From contig CM075862.1 in NCBI GenBank assembly GCA_037975125.1, positions 40,204,024-40,268,023 on the forward strand: a stretch of 64,000 bases of DNA, read 5' to 3'. Positions 11,321-25,246 of the stretch are shown here, piece after piece. The stretch's first letter is position 1, and each line of letters opens with the position of its first letter. This DNA is from Latrodectus hesperus. Taxonomy: Eukaryota > Arthropoda > Arachnida > Araneae > Theridiidae. Made by a program: the position numbers and the translations under genes. The notes under the pieces are model-generated. The model saw only the letters and a program-made list of their open reading frames with translations. It searched no databases and was not told where the DNA came from.

Positions 11321-13999
11321 TCTTATGATTCTCAAATTAAGTGGATAAAAACAAATCCCTAAAAGTTTTCAAACTTCATCTTTAGATGGAAAGACTTGTC
11401 AAAAATTCAACTATTTTTTTCGAAAGTTGTGAAAAAAAAGTTTTTTTTTTTTAGTTTTTTAAAATCATGTTTTGTGTGAATAGGTTTATTCAAAAATTAT
11501 AATTTAGTTTTGTTTTCATTTTCTGTTTTTTATTTCTTTTTTATATTGGTGATGAGTTCTTTTTATTTTTATTTATGCATCTAAAGAAACTTATCAATGA
11601 GATTAGTAACTTTTTCTCGACATAAATAAATATTATTTATTTAAAAGAAATCAGGAAATATTTTATCCATTAATGTATGTTTTCTTTAATAAGTTATTTT
11701 CGTATTAGTTCTAATTTTTATTGATAAATATACCTCACTGTTTATAATTCCATAATTATCAATAGCTTCTTATTTTAAGTATCATATTAAATGTCAAATA
11801 TTATTATTAAACATTGTAAAATATTTCAGAAAAATCAACAAAAATATTTTAAATAATGTTTTTAAATTAAGACACGTGTGTTGCTTGTAAATTTCATTCC
11901 GCTGAATCATTATGATTTCTTACGAGTATCTTTTTATGTAAATAAAATATTAGATCAAATTTTGACACCTTAAAATTAAACCCATTTTTGACCTTAGTAT
12001 CAAATAGATATACCTCAATTATTGTCAATTATATTAATAAAATTATTATTGGTAAGGGAAATTTAAAACAATTGGATAAAACTAAAAATAAGATTTTCAT
12101 TTTCATGCATTCGTGTTATAATTTATTGCTTATTTTTCTGTTTCGTGACTTAGTGAGTTAATTGGTACAAATTGCGAACACTAACAGTAATTAAAAAATG
12201 GATGAAGGAAACGTACGATGTAGACAATTCACACACGTAATCAACAACACAGTTCACGATCACAGACAAATATAGGACATTGAACAATTACATTTGGCAT
12301 AAGTAACAATAGAAATTTATAAAGTCATACATTATATTTGCTTAAATCTTCTGTGTAACATTTATCAAAATTGCAGTATGTTGACTCACAAAATCTTGTT
12401 ATTGATCAGTTTCAGTTAATGATAATAGTTTAAAATTGTTATTGTAATTTAGTAATTAACATTATAAATTATTTCACACTGCAGTGTCACACTGTTTTCC
12501 CTAATTATTCTTAATCTAGCTTTATAAACTTACATATCCTCAGCATATTACGAAAATGGTTTATGATAGACAGCTTCCGTACTTCAATGTTTTCTTATTT
12601 AAATGTTTGAAATTTTTTAGGTAGCCCAAAATGTTTTATGAAGTATTAATTTTAAAATCTAAGTATTAACAAAATTTTATAGAATTATTTGACCAATATA
12701 AAGATTTAAAAAAAACTGTTGGTGAGAATCATTAAATTTAAAAATCCTAAAACATAATTAAATCAGTTCAAATTTTACCAACTGAGCAATATTTGATTAA
12801 TTGATATAACATGGTGTAATTTCCAAAATATATATAATACTAACAATTAAGTAACCTATTCCGAACTTAAATAATAAGTAAATGGAAAAAATAGATTGTG
12901 TGTGTAACAATTCAGTTTTGGATTAAATGTAAATTGCATTGAAACTGCCACGACAAAACAATTGACTTTTGATGAAAATGTGTTTAAAAGAAAAATTGTA
13001 TATTATTTTAAAATTAATGAATGAAAATATTTCTTTAAAACTTTAAATACTGCTATGAGTGAATTCGTAATAAATAAATATTATATTTAATACATCAATT
13101 TTAATGTTGAATATTAGTAAAAAGAAAATAAAAATCTGTTGCCTTAAATGGCTGAAAAGGACATAATTATGCAAGCGATTTATAGTAATAAGTTATACTA
13201 AACTAATTTATTAATTGAATTTTTAATACTAGTCAACCATTATTACAATATAGCAATTATAATAATAGTTATTTTTTACAAATTGAAATTATTAAAAATT
13301 CAAAAAAAAAAAACATAATTCTAAAATTGTGAAAATATTCAATTATATATAATTCAATTTATATTTTTGAGAGTTTAATGGCTTTTGATTTCAAAAAAAT
13401 TCCAAAGGAATTTCTTTCAGTTTTAATTTGGTAAATCGAAAGACTCGTAGAAAGAGAAACATGTTAATGAATAAAAAAGGTATGTATCTTTTGATTAGAA
13501 TGCTTTCTTTTTCATGATAACTATGTCTTAATATAAACTGTTTTATTAATTTTTGATTTTTAACATTTTCAATTGTTAGCCATTTTATATAGAAAAGATC
13601 AGAAAAGGATTTGCAATTTAACAATTTTTAAATTATAACAAAGCCATAAAAACTACAAGGAAAGTATTCATAGGGGAAGACGTTTAGTAATACTAATTTG
13701 GCAAAGTTATACTTCAGTTTTTTTTAATTCAATAGTCTTAAATGAATAAAGCAAGTATTTATGATGGTAATTTTGGCAGCACTAAAGTGTATTTTTAATG
13801 CAGATTATCTCAATTTTCTTCAAAAGAGATCGGACCATCATGTTTCTTTTGTAAATTATTACGTATGTGCATAATTTTAATCAATTTTATTCCACTGAAG
13901 TTCAGTATTTTCCCTATTCTTAACTGTGTACAAAGTCCAGCATAGGATAATTACTTAAAAATTTGAAATTTATCTCTTTAAACTTTGCTCATCATAAAC
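11321..13999. other. AT-rich non-coding stretch
   Basis: Nothing recognised beyond small palindromes such as CACTGCAGTG near 12477. Confidence 0.5.
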
Positions 14000-14767
14000 T
14001 GCAAAAATAATCACGTATACTTCCTTTTCAGTCTGTACATCATAACATTATAATTAATAAAGATTCTGTAGCATTATTTAACAAAATACAAACATTAACA
14101 AAATCTAATATTTATCAGGTCAACATAACAAGAATTTACTTATTCATGTAAGTTCAATATAGCTACAAGTGCCATATTGAAAGATATGTTGACACACTGA
14201 ATAGTGAGTTCTAGAAAAGTTCAAACTTTCGGATGATATAATTAGAAGCTTACATAATTGCCTATCATAATAGTTTATCACAATACAAGAATTATTATAT
14301 TCAGAGATTATAGCTTTGCTAAAATGTTCAAAAAGAAATCATTCATGTCCTTAAGTAATTTAAAGTAATATAAAATTATTAATATCTAATCAAATTAGAT
14401 TATTTTTGAAATCAACATAAATTTAGAATTAATATTAAAAAAGACAAATTTAGAAATCAAAATATGTTTTTTTCATTATTCTATACATTGGACTTATTTG
14501 CATAACTTAATTTCAAATAAATCAAGCAATAATATAGTATTCTAACACTACTAGTACTGAATGTAATTGGCAGGCATATAATGGAGAAAAGCGCTTTTCT
14601 TTCCGCTACTGCAATTGATTTAATTATTTGTTTATATTTGGATGGCCAATCCCTTTGATATGCTCCAGTTTTGTAATGGTGAACCGAAACAGGTATTTAA
14701 GAAATATGGCCATGATAGTTCATTTTTGTGTTGGAGATCTTCTCTGTTATTTAGACTAGTAATGACA
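14000..14767 (-). other. Probable 3' UTR and downstream flank of the sulfotransferase gene
   Basis: AT-rich sequence following the TAA on the minus strand. A minus-strand ATTAAA lies at 14619-14624, about 145 bases past the stop, and is a possible poly(A) signal. Such hexamers are common by chance in DNA this AT-rich, so the transcript end cannot be placed from sequence alone. Confidence 0.35.
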
Positions 14768-15386
14768 TTATGGCCATCCAAAGTTTCTACCCACCATTTG
14801 ATAAAACTTCATATTAAAAGGTCTATAAAAGTCCCTCAGTCTCTGAATCGTAGACAACGAAATGTCCGGGTGGGCACGACCTTTAGTCTTGCCCAAGCAG
14901 TGAGGATTGCCACTACCTTCAGACTTCTTCAAGCAAGGGAAGCCTTTCGTCTCATTGAAGTAAAAGTGCTTGTCTGATATGACTTGCTTCAGGTTCAGAA
15001 AGTCCTGCACCCGTCCCATCTCCCCAGCTGGATCTCGTATGAGATTCTCCCCACTGATGAACAGTATGCTGTCCAGACTGAAATATCTAGTCCACCACTC
15101 CAGGAACCGCGCGTACACTCCTATCCGGATGGCACTCCAGGACGTGTCCACCAGGCCGGTGCTGACGTTTAGGAAGGCCATTTCTTCGAAGGAGGGAGTG
15201 TCCTTGCGCTTGCTCGTGGACTGGGTGTAGTCGGATATCGCCCTGGTCACTGGATCACGAACTACGACCAGCAAGCGGACGGACGGTGACATGGAGTGGA
15301 TTCGAGGGGGCACTTCTTTGGTGATGAAGTAACTGGGAGTCTTTTCCATTGTTATCTGGCCTTCAAGACTGGTCGGCATCTGCTGC
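14768..15386 (-). CDS. Heparan sulfate glucosamine 3-O-sulfotransferase, 3' terminal coding exon (partial gene)
   Basis: The enzyme moves sulfate from PAPS to the 3-OH of glucosamine in heparan sulfate; the family is Golgi type II membrane proteins. The exon reads to TAA at 14768-14770. Counting from the Met at 15379, one sees EKTPSY (12-17), the 3'-phosphate-binding stretch [14 protein letters not shown] with Arg41 and Ser49, the [12 protein letters not shown] block (78-89), [12 protein letters not shown] (109-120), and the pair Cys149/Cys161 (GFPC...HCLGKTKGR) that forms the family's conserved disulfide. It ends at FGWP, as family members end. NVS (71) and NET (142) are possible N-glycosylation sites. 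On the minus strand TTTTCCAG lies just before 15386, so the exon starts there in mid-codon. The true start codon, transmembrane anchor, 5'-PAPS loop and catalytic Glu must be in an upstream exon, which I did not find. The block pattern resembles the vertebrate HS3ST3 / fly Hs3st-B group more than HS3ST1; that subgroup call is less certain. The frame is intact. Confidence 0.95.
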
Positions 15387-15400
15387 CTGGAAAATAAGGG
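15387..15400 (-). other. Splice acceptor of the sulfotransferase exon
   Basis: Read on the minus strand, a short pyrimidine-rich run followed by TTTTCCAG ends at 15387. The next bases, G CAG CAG ATG, join the exon frame with one base of a split codon. A second AG lies a few bases inside (before CAG ATG) and could be an alternative acceptor differing by four bases, but that would change the frame of the join. Confidence 0.75.
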
Positions 15401-17715
15401 ATTGATTAAAAAACATTCATTATATTACTGATACTGATTATAGTGATAGCACTAAAAATACTGATTATAGTGATAGCAATCCGAAAATAATATCATGAAA
15501 TGTATAATTGTTATTGAATAATATTTTAAAATATTCCGAATTATTGCACTCTGAGTGATTTTGAATTCATACATTGCTTTTCTGCATTGATGAGTTCTTA
15601 ATTTAGATATTTGTTTACATGCAAATGAAGTGTCAAAAATCCTACATCATATAAATTGTAAATTCATAAGTTTAAATAAATTCTTAAGTAAACGAAAGTA
15701 CCAAATTAAAATATCATAATTATCTTAATCAAATATCTAAAATTTAAACAAAAACAATTAAAAGGAGGTTTTGTTAAGGTTTATTAAACTTTTAAAGTGA
15801 ATTATATTTATATAAATTATTCCAATATTGCATATGTTATGAATTATTAAACTAATAACAAATGTTTAATTACTACTTACATAACTTAAGTTCATTGATT
15901 TATGAAAAATGTATCATGTGCATGTAAATTATAAATAAAACACTCAAAATCATAGATATTTATCACAATATTTAATTTTTGATCATAAATATTAATTATT
16001 AGATCTTGTGAACATTAAGGGAACCAATATTTCACCTAAAAGTACACGTTTTCAAATGTAAAATCATTTCGAAATGAATACTGATTATGTAAACCAAAAT
16101 AGGAAATGTTTTCATATTATGAACATTCGAAAGTTTAAATCAATAAGAAAAATTTAAAATAGATTGTAAATCAACTAATTTTGGATATCTGTATCGATTT
16201 ACAAAACTGATTATTTCCTTCATTTAACTACTTTTTTACAAAAATTTCATTAATTTCTGAACGGAAAATAAATTAATTATATATGACAGGTTCAGGATGC
16301 GATAACATTTTGAATACAAGAAGCTAAAAAATGTAGTTTTCAAGCAAGTAAAATGTAGAGCACATGAACAATTTTCAAAATATACTCTCGTTCAGAAAGT
16401 AGTATCATACAAAAGAAATTTTATTCTTTTTCACTGGAAAAAAGCTCTCTCATAAACGAAAAAAAATCTTTTTCTTATACAAAAATATCATGAAAAAACC
16501 ATAATTATTATTTAGGTATGAGGAGTCATCAATCATTACGATGATGAAATAATCAATGACTGGAAACTCTTGATTCCCTATTGTAAAAATAAAAGATATT
16601 ATCCTAATTTACTGTCTGAAAGCTTTTATACAAGAGGCTGGGAGACTTCAAAGAAATAGTAATTGATTAAAATAATTATCAAGGAAAGAAATAAAATGTA
16701 GTAATCACTAATTAAAAAGTTGAAGAATTTTCATACAAAGTTGAGGAAATGTGAATGATAATGGTCTAAGTCGAGGAGAGTGAACGATAATGGTAAATTT
16801 TTAAATTTACGTATTTGATTCAGAGTTACAATTTAAAGTAATTTTGTAAATACATCGCAGTTATTTTGGTCTTATATAGATTTTACTTTACTTAAAAACT
16901 TACCGACTACAATTATTTGCATTAAAAAAGCATATGAAACTTGTAAAATTAATTTATTCGTGTAAAGTTTGGGTAGTTTTTGTTTATGCTGTTTTAAAAG
17001 CATTTAATGTATTTCAACGGTTAATTTTATATTTTTGTAAAGTAATTCAAATAAACATTAGAAAACGGAAAAATAGAAAAACGGTATAAAACACTAGAAA
17101 AACGGAAACAATGCTGAATCAAAAGCAATAATATTAGTAAAATTTTGGAATGTGATATTTAATATCTGATAATAAATTGACCAAGTGTTTGTCAATTTAT
17201 TAAGGTTTAAATTATAATAAAATTTGCATGTGTGGCATTATGATTTATAATAAATAATTCATAACTAAAAAAATTGGTAGTTTAATCTCTTAATACACAC
17301 TTTGGAACATTAACATTAGATTGCTCAACCAAAAATTTTCCTTTTGAATTTTCTATTTTGTTAGAGAAATAACTATTGCGATAAATAGTTTGCACCACTT
17401 TGGAAAGCATTCTTTTTAATAAGTGATGACATAAAACCGTGATGCACTGTTATTTTACTTTTCCAACAGAATTTTTAAAAATGCCAGAGAATTTTGATAA
17501 AGGTCTTCATGGGACGTACAGTAGAAATGCTACTGTTTATCATGATAGTGTAAATGATACTTAATATTCAGACACTTGAAAAAGTTTCTGTACATGTTTA
17601 ACTTATTTAAAATTAAATAGCCAGAGATATTGCTTTCCAGTTTAACGGTTATTTTTCTGAACAAGTGGATGTAATTGATATACTGGAAAATGTTATTATG
17701 AAACATATGGTTGGT
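15401..17715. other. AT-rich, presumed intron next to the sulfotransferase exon
   Basis: No coding signal seen. It holds a short direct duplication (a 21-base unit at 15431-15451 and 15458-15478, period 27) close to the acceptor, and three copies of a TAGAAAAACGG-like unit at about 17058-17107. Confidence 0.5.
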
Positions 17716-17718
17716 AAG

Positions 17719-17982
17719 CAGAGAGGGCGTAAGGGCTGAAGGCTGAGTGATTAGCCTTCCTGACTCCTAAGCTGTTGGTTCCAATCTCGATTCAGGCATG
17801 GTTGTTCGTTTCTTTCTCTGAGTGTTTTCTTGTCTCTTCTTATGGAATGATGGCTAAATATACCCCACCCTATAAACGGGTTTGTGGTGAAGTGATGTTG
17901 GTAAGGCTATTCGTCTCCGTACCCATCGGAAACGATAAATGAGTTTCCGGCTTTGTTGCGACGACACCCAATGGAAAAAAGG
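17719..17982 (+). mobile_element. tRNA-derived SINE, copy A
   Basis: The tRNA-like head has a box A-like GTGATTAGCCTTCC followed by CTGACTCCTAAGCTG, and a degenerate box B GGTTCCAATCTC at 17777-17788. It then runs into a non-tRNA body containing ACCCTATAAACGGGTTTG, which is shared with the SINEs at 22193 and (inverted) 27443. The box B substitutions and the lack of clear target-site duplications suggest an old, inactive copy. Confidence 0.75.
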
Positions 17983-19648
17983 AGCAAGTATGTGATTCTA
18001 ATATATACATGGTTTTAATAAACATATAATTGTAAATCACTCAGTTTTAATGGGTTATAAACATAATTGTACATTAAAACTTGTGTGAATTAGATTATCA
18101 CAGAATGTTTTAGCTAAAAATGCTCCTCTCAGAAATTTTCAAACATTGTTTAAAAATCTTTCGGAACAAACATAATGATTTCATTTAATATTACTTACTT
18201 ATAATTTAATTTTGAAAACGACTCGCTTTTATTTTATCGAGATGCAGTGCACTTTTATTATTATAGACAAAACTAGTTATAAATTGATGAATGTGGAAAA
18301 GTTTATGATAGTATATATAATAGGTGTTAACTTAGGGGAATATCAGAAAGATTTACATAATCAAATTATACCGAATCAAATAACTTTTTAATTTTTTGAT
18401 TTAGGTTACAGAATTCTTAACGTGGTTACTAACTGTAAATATATTTGTAAATGATGGCATTTTCCTATATTTAAAGTACGTAAGCATTTTCAAAATAAAA
18501 ATAATTTAATAAAAGAGGCTTAGCTTAAATTCCAATGTAAGTAAAAATAAATTTATTGACAAAAATAAACGAAAAACTATAATGTTTATGATTGGACTAT
18601 TTAAAAATTTAAGCACTATACACCAAATTACTATTTAAAATTTCAGATATTTATATGTTCAATAAATTCGCATTAGAGATTTCCACCATTGAGATTTATT
18701 CATAAAAGGTTTTCGATAATTATTCAATGAAATTTTAACAGATTCCCTTTATTGTAAAATAAAACACTATTTTTATTAAAAATAACAGAACAATTAATTT
18801 AAGTGATACTTTTTCAAAAAACAATGAAATTTACTTTAAATTTAAAACTACTCAACCAATATTTCAACATTTTTGCAAACATTTAATTTTTTAAATTCAT
18901 TAATTTAATTGTAAATATAAATAAAAATGAGATTCGAAGTACCGAATTGAATCTTATTTTTTGGAGAATATATGTATAATATACAAAAAGTCTTAAATCC
19001 ACTCCATCCTTTTGATATTAACATTCATATTTATGTGTATCATTTACACAATAAATCAGTTAAAACAGAAAATGAAAATTCTACAAGAAATTAAAACATA
19101 CCTACTATGTCCTATTCTTAAATTATTACAAATTTAGAACATTTTATCATTTTATTTATGTCTTATTTTTAATTTCTTACAATAAAGATATATTTCAAAT
19201 TTATTTCACAAGCATTTCTCCATTTTCTTTCTTCCAGAATATTCATAAAAAATTTGCACCAGTTTAAGCTATTTTAAAAACAGGTTTTTTTTATTATGAA
19301 TAAATAAAATAAATTATATGAAGCACATTCCCATAAAGTTGTTATATTATATTATTATAATATATAATATATATAGTAACTTGTAGTACATTATTGGGAA
19401 TATACAATAAAATATTTAATATTTAAAGAATGAGATTTTTACAAACCTTATTTTAATTATAAATTGATAGGGAGAAAAACTTTACCACTCACAGGGTTTA
19501 TTCTTGAAAAAAGTTGAAGGAATTCATTAAATTCAAATTTTGAATTAATTTAACGTTGAATAAAGTAACCACAAACAGACAGAACTGAACCGAAGTAACA
19601 AAAATCTGTATAATCCCAAAAAACAGGGTAAAAGTAAAACTTTTCTGA

Positions 19649-19649
<1 letters not shown>
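17983..19649. other. AT-rich non-coding stretch
   Basis: Only short AT-rich open frames and homopolymer runs; near 19340-19380 there is a cluster of short ATATAATA palindromes. Nothing recognisable. Confidence 0.5.
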
Positions 19650-19685
<36 letters not shown>

Positions 19686-19709
19686 GATAGATAGATAGAT
19701 AGATAGATA
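19650..19709. repeat. Compound microsatellite (AT)n-(TAGA)n
   Basis: About 16 AT dinucleotides run into about six TAGA units. The flanks show no tRNA-like head, so this one is not obviously a SINE tail. Confidence 0.95.
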
Positions 19710-22192
19710 AAATTTTAGATTATATAACCAATAAAACTAAATTATATATTTACCATTAAAATGCAAGAACTCATGTAATTTTGAAGCATCTTGCATTAAC
19801 TAAAAATTATTTTTAGAAAAAGCCGTAGCATTTCGATTTTAGTTTAAAATTATAACTGGTGTCATTTGTGATAACTATACAAATAATTTGTTAAAAGTGT
19901 ATTTGTTGCTTCGGCGAAGTATATAAATTTCATTTATTTGTTTTTCTCTAATCTTCATTGCTATTGGGAAAATGATCAAACTTAAAGTAAGTATGATTGG
20001 ACTATTTATTTGTTTTTAAAGATTTTAGTCTTAAAGCTTCTTGGCATCTGAATACATGAAAAATTTTTTGAATTTGATCAACAAAGTTTGACTAATTTAT
20101 GAATTTTTTTTGAATAAATTCTTAAGTTTCTGCAATTCTTATAGTTTAATGTAAAAATCCTGTAATTATTTAAATAAAGTAATACGTTATTTAATTAAAA
20201 TAATACATACATTGTTTAAGTCTTATGTAGTGAATCTAAGTATGTAGAATGTAATGTATAATATATCTATTGCAAATGTAAACTTAGAGCTTTTAATACA
20301 GTATGAAGCATAACTGAAAATAGATATATGAAATGTTAACTTTAATCTGAACTACTACTCATTACTACTACTCATCATCGCAACTACTCATTAAGGTAAC
20401 TTTGCTAAAATCTAAAAAAGTGCATTTACTAAATACATTTATTAAATTGGTTACATTTTATTAACATTAAATAAGATGTATTTAGTGTAACAAGCGCATT
20501 ATAAAATATGTGTATATTATATTGGTCCAATTACACAGTCTAATTTTATAATCATACTGAAACTATTAAACATAATGTAACAAAGATTGACAAAATTTCA
20601 TAGAAATTACTATTCTGTATCAGAGTTAATTAAAATTAAAAAGAAATATTTTATTTATTTTTTTTTACCTATTTTTCTTTTATTAAATCAAGACACTTTA
20701 TTTATTTTTCAATAAGGAGTTAAAAAGTTCAATTAAGAGGAAAATGCTAAAAATTTTAGTTTTTTCAAATAAAACTTTTTAATTTTTACATAATTTAAAT
20801 GCCAATGATGCTGTTGAAACTAACATTATTACATCTTAAGTATTTTTTAATTGAAAATATTCATTTATCATTTTATAGTACAATTCTTGAAATTTAAACT
20901 AAAAAGCGATACAAGTTTATAAATATTTAGAAATCTTGACTATATCAGCATAGAAATTTAAAATGTTGCATAGGTAAGATTGCTGGGTTTGTTTCCCTCC
21001 ACAATTTCTATATGAAAAAATATTCCCTGAAAAATTTTTACATTCCTACTTTTCCACGTAAAAAAGAAAACAAGCATGGAAAAAAATTCTAAAAATAAAA
21101 ATAAAGATGAAAGCTGCAGAAAAAATAAAAAAAAACGAAAAAAAAATAAACTTGCGAGAATGACGTAGAACACAGTTTCACAAGCATATCGAGATGACCC
21201 TTGAAAAATGTACTTTCCACATGAATGATGGTAATTCCGAAAAGCAGAGAGAGAATATTTCCAAACGTCATTTTTCAAACCACAAAGTTATGGAAAATAG
21301 TTGCTTGCACCTTTTACTCCGTTCACTTCTGGTTTTCTCTTTTCACCGAAACCAAGTTGAGTTGTAGCTTATCTGATGAGAAAATGGAATGAAATATGTT
21401 TGACGGTAGGAACAAAAGGAGGATTGTAAGCATCTGCCGAAGGAAAACACAGTGGGTGGTTGGAGCGTGGAATTTTACATTAACCACATACGCAATAATA
21501 CAAAAGCCCCATATCAAGAATTGCTTCCATCCTTAAATTCCCTGTTGGAATGCTTTATATGGACGTGAATTAATAGCTTGGGAATAAAATATAGCTGTAA
21601 ATATATAGTGGAAAGTGCTCTTATCTTAGATAAAAGTAATTTTCGCACTTGGTTAAATTTACTTAAATTTATTCTTATTCACATTATGACAAATCACCTT
21701 TTAAGCTATAACGAGTAAAAATTTAATATTACACCTTAAACAGTGCTCTATAACAGTGTCCTATACTATTTACCACTTTATAGAGTTAACGGGTACGTTT
21801 GAAGAAACCATTTCGCTAGAAAAGAAGTAAAATGTTAAATTACACTTTCTACATAAGATGTAGTTCAGTTATTCGAAAATACAATATGTATTTCATTAAG
21901 AAAACAAGATTATCCTAAGTATGTATTTGTTGTAAACTTCCATATATATTAAAATAAAATATAAATTATATTACATTTTTATCCCAAGTGCCGAGTATTT
22001 AATTTAGAAATGGGTTAATATGGTATCTTAAGAGGCTTCATATCAAAATGCAATTGAAATCCTTTAAATTTTCTAACTATTAAAAATTTCGAAAATATAT
22101 GCTGTCATAAGCGCATACCTTTTATTAAAACGAAAATTATTGATTCTATGTGTATAGATGATAAATTTGCTTGCTTTATATATATAAAATAT
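19710..22192. other. AT-rich stretch with a mildly higher-complexity part
   Basis: A cluster of ACT/CAT triplets sits at 20349-20395. The segment 20960-21540 is purine/pyrimidine-skewed and of higher complexity than its surroundings. Its open frames (up to 106 codons on the minus strand) are Phe/Leu-rich translations of poly-purine DNA and match no family I know. Confidence 0.45.
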
Positions 22193-22497
22193 GCCGACCG
22201 ATGGATGAGTGGCTAGCTCTCCTGACTCCTGAGCTGTGGGTCCCGGGTCCGAATCCCGGTTTGGGCATGGATATTACTTTCTTTCCCTGTTCTCTCTGTG
22301 TTTCTCTGTCCTTTCTCCTGTGATGATGTATGAATGTGACCCACCCTATAAAACGGTTTGTGGTACTATGGCGCGGACGACGCTACTCGCCTCCATGACT
22401 TGGTTCACAGGTGCCCGCTGGGTAACGACAAATGAGTAGCAGTTTTTGGCCTTGTTGTGGCATAGGCTTCGTCACCCAAGTGCAGGCCGTTGGAACG
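22193..22497 (+). mobile_element. tRNA-derived SINE, copy B (best preserved head)
   Basis: A clear Pol III promoter: box A in GTGGCTAGCTCTCC (22209-22222) and box B GGTCCGAATCCC (22246-22257), followed by GGTTTGGGCATGG and a body with CCACCCTATAAAACGG. The 3' end runs directly into an ACAT/AT microsatellite. Short frames across it are artefacts. It belongs to the same family as the copies at 17719, 27443 and 57309. Confidence 0.9.
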
Positions 22498-23129
<632 letters not shown>

Positions 23130-23770
23130 AAAGCAACTGGGGCTGAACACACAGATTTCCCTTCCTCATCATAAGCTTTCATGATCAATGGATGATTTCT
23201 TTTTTTCACCGTAGTTCAATTAGGCTAAATTAATATTCGCACTTTTGCTGCTAATTTACCCCGAACGGTAGTCAATTAAAGTGTCAGATCTCGCTTCCAG
23301 ATAGATTTTTCACTGGATGCATGGGGAAAAAATCTCTCTGGAAACAGTTTAATTCCCCATTCCTTTTCGTGAAGGAAGTAATTAGCATTAGATCGCTAAT
23401 CGAATTTGACAAACGATGGGACTTAAAAATCCCTATTTTTCATTGTCTTAATCGCCCTCGCAAAGCTAAATTTAAAGAGTCTCTGCATTGGAACAATTAG
23501 TTGTGCATCGCGTACGCGTGGACTTCTAAATCCCTACGTATGCGTCAAATGAAAACTCTAGCACATCGATTTCGAGTCATTATTATGCGTCAGCTGGCGT
23601 ATACTTAATCACCTCGTATGCGATACGATGGAATAGGGAAAAACCTAAATCTATCGATTTGTCAATTGTATCGATAGCGAATAGTTTTATGAGCTTTTCC
23701 CAAAAGGCAACGTAAAAGAAAGAGAATTTATTGGCCGCGAGAGTTGTTTGTGAAATTCATGATAAATGCT
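23130..23770. promoter_or_regulatory. Higher-complexity non-coding island, candidate enhancer
   Basis: Base composition and word complexity rise sharply above the flanks, but no frame of useful length is open. It is dense in homeodomain-type TAATTAG/CAATTAG cores (for example 23389-23395 and 23494-23500) and in ATCGAT words, and has the palindrome TATCGATA at 23669-23676, which matches the DRE known from insects. The idea of an intronic enhancer of the sulfotransferase or of a neighbouring gene is inference. No repeat-like ends were seen. Confidence 0.35.
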
Positions 23771-24067
23771 TCGGAGAATTAGAATAACCCTTCCCCAAGC
23801 AATAAGTACCGAAAGTAAATGTAGTGTAACATAGATTAATATAAATAAAAATCTCTTAATGTCAATACTTTTGTAAATAAAAGTGTTCCTTTCAATGTGC
23901 TTTTCTTAATCAATTTACATTTCGAAAAAATATTTAGGAATTTTTTTTTAAAAATTCATTAAAATTAAATAATTTATAGTAAATTTCAGATTGAGGCAGG
24001 TTCTTACCAAACTATCCAAGCTATCTATTTGTATTGATTGAAACCAAAATGCAAGAAACTTCCCGAA
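23771..24067. other. AT-rich spacer
   Basis: Nothing recognised. Confidence 0.5.
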
Positions 24068-24112
24068 GTTTGAACCTCGGTTAAATGACGAAATTAACAT
24101 CTCAACTAGCAC
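24068..24112 (-). repeat. Fragment of dispersed repeat R3 (third copy)
   Basis: The start TTTGAACCTCGGTTAAATGA and the next 25 bases align with the left ends of the repeats at 4997 and 5436, about three quarters identical to the latter by eye. Only the family's terminal 45 bases are evident here. Confidence 0.5.
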
Positions 24113-25020
24113 TTTATTTTAACGCTATAGTAGTAGTAATTCATACTACATGATGAAACATAAATGTGTGTGTGAACAAGCCTTTTTAAAATTACAATAT
24201 ACAACTAAGTCGGTATCAATCAAGCTATATTTCAAACAAGAGAGTGATGGATTTACTTATCAAGTTACCGTGACTTTTTCTTACAGATTGGAATCATTAG
24301 TTATAAATTTTGAATTCACTTAAGGACGAACTTAAGAATAATACATAGAAAATATATTGAAAATACGAAATATAGTAAATAGATGAAAAAATGATCAATG
24401 GATAGTTTAAAATTTCAAAGAATGTAGAATAAAGAAAATTGGAACGAAGTACCAACATGGCCAGCTTGGCCAATGATGAATATTTCAATAAAAAGACTTA
24501 CACCTAACTCTCAAATGCGAGTAGAATGTATCAAACATTACTCTCCAACCCTTATATTCTCATGGTTAAAGAAGAATTAAATCTAAATTGTCACCCACAC
24601 AATTGTGAATGTAATTATTTATCGGAATAAAGCAAATATGACAATATTTAATAAATAAATATCACATGATTCTTGATGCTATTGTGTTTGTATATTCTGT
24701 CAGTTGTGTGTAAACATATTACCTACTCGATAATAAGTAAACGTACGAAGTATTAGATCTTAACATTTATAAGCTCACAAATTTAGATTGTCAGTCATTA
24801 AACATTGCGTATTATGAATAAATATTATAATATACAATGTAGGCGTAACCTTAGTGATAAATGTAATTAAATATGACAGCCATTATTGTTGTTAAATGTT
24901 AATGCTATTTGGGTTACAATTTCATAACACATTCGAGAATTTAGAAATGAAACTGTCATCTATCTGTATGATAAAGAGCACATGGAGATAAAATTTTAGA
25001 TTAAATTATCTTAATTTAAG
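24113..25020. other. AT-rich non-coding stretch
   Basis: Nothing recognised. Confidence 0.5.
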
Positions 25021-25246
25021 GTAATACTTAAATAATATAAAAATTATAAATGTATAAAAATATTGATTCAATCTGAGGTTTACATTTTTATTCAAATACT
25101 ATTATGTCAAATGCAACTTATATTACACCATTTGCATTTAGAGTGTTATTTGAATAATATAAAAATTTAACTGTGTGAAAGCATTTTTCAAAATTGAGAT
25201 GTATATTTTTATTTAAATATTCTTATATCAAATGTATTTTGTATTA
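25021..25246. repeat. Diverged tandem duplication, two units of about 105 bp
   Basis: Unit one (25021-25125) and unit two (25143-25246) align from AATAATATAAAAATT through to TATTAC with many substitutions, at an offset of about 122 bases. An old local duplication, non-coding. Confidence 0.65.

Noticed and set aside
14642..15230. Plus-strand frames of 62-111 codons
   Set aside because: They lie opposite the sulfotransferase exon, whose protein is clearly conserved on the minus strand; antisense shadows.
22209..22260. Possible functional tRNA gene
   Set aside because: Box A and B are good but the sequence does not close a cloverleaf acceptor stem and continues into a SINE body; the same applies to 26089-26100, 57349-57361 and 60241-60416.
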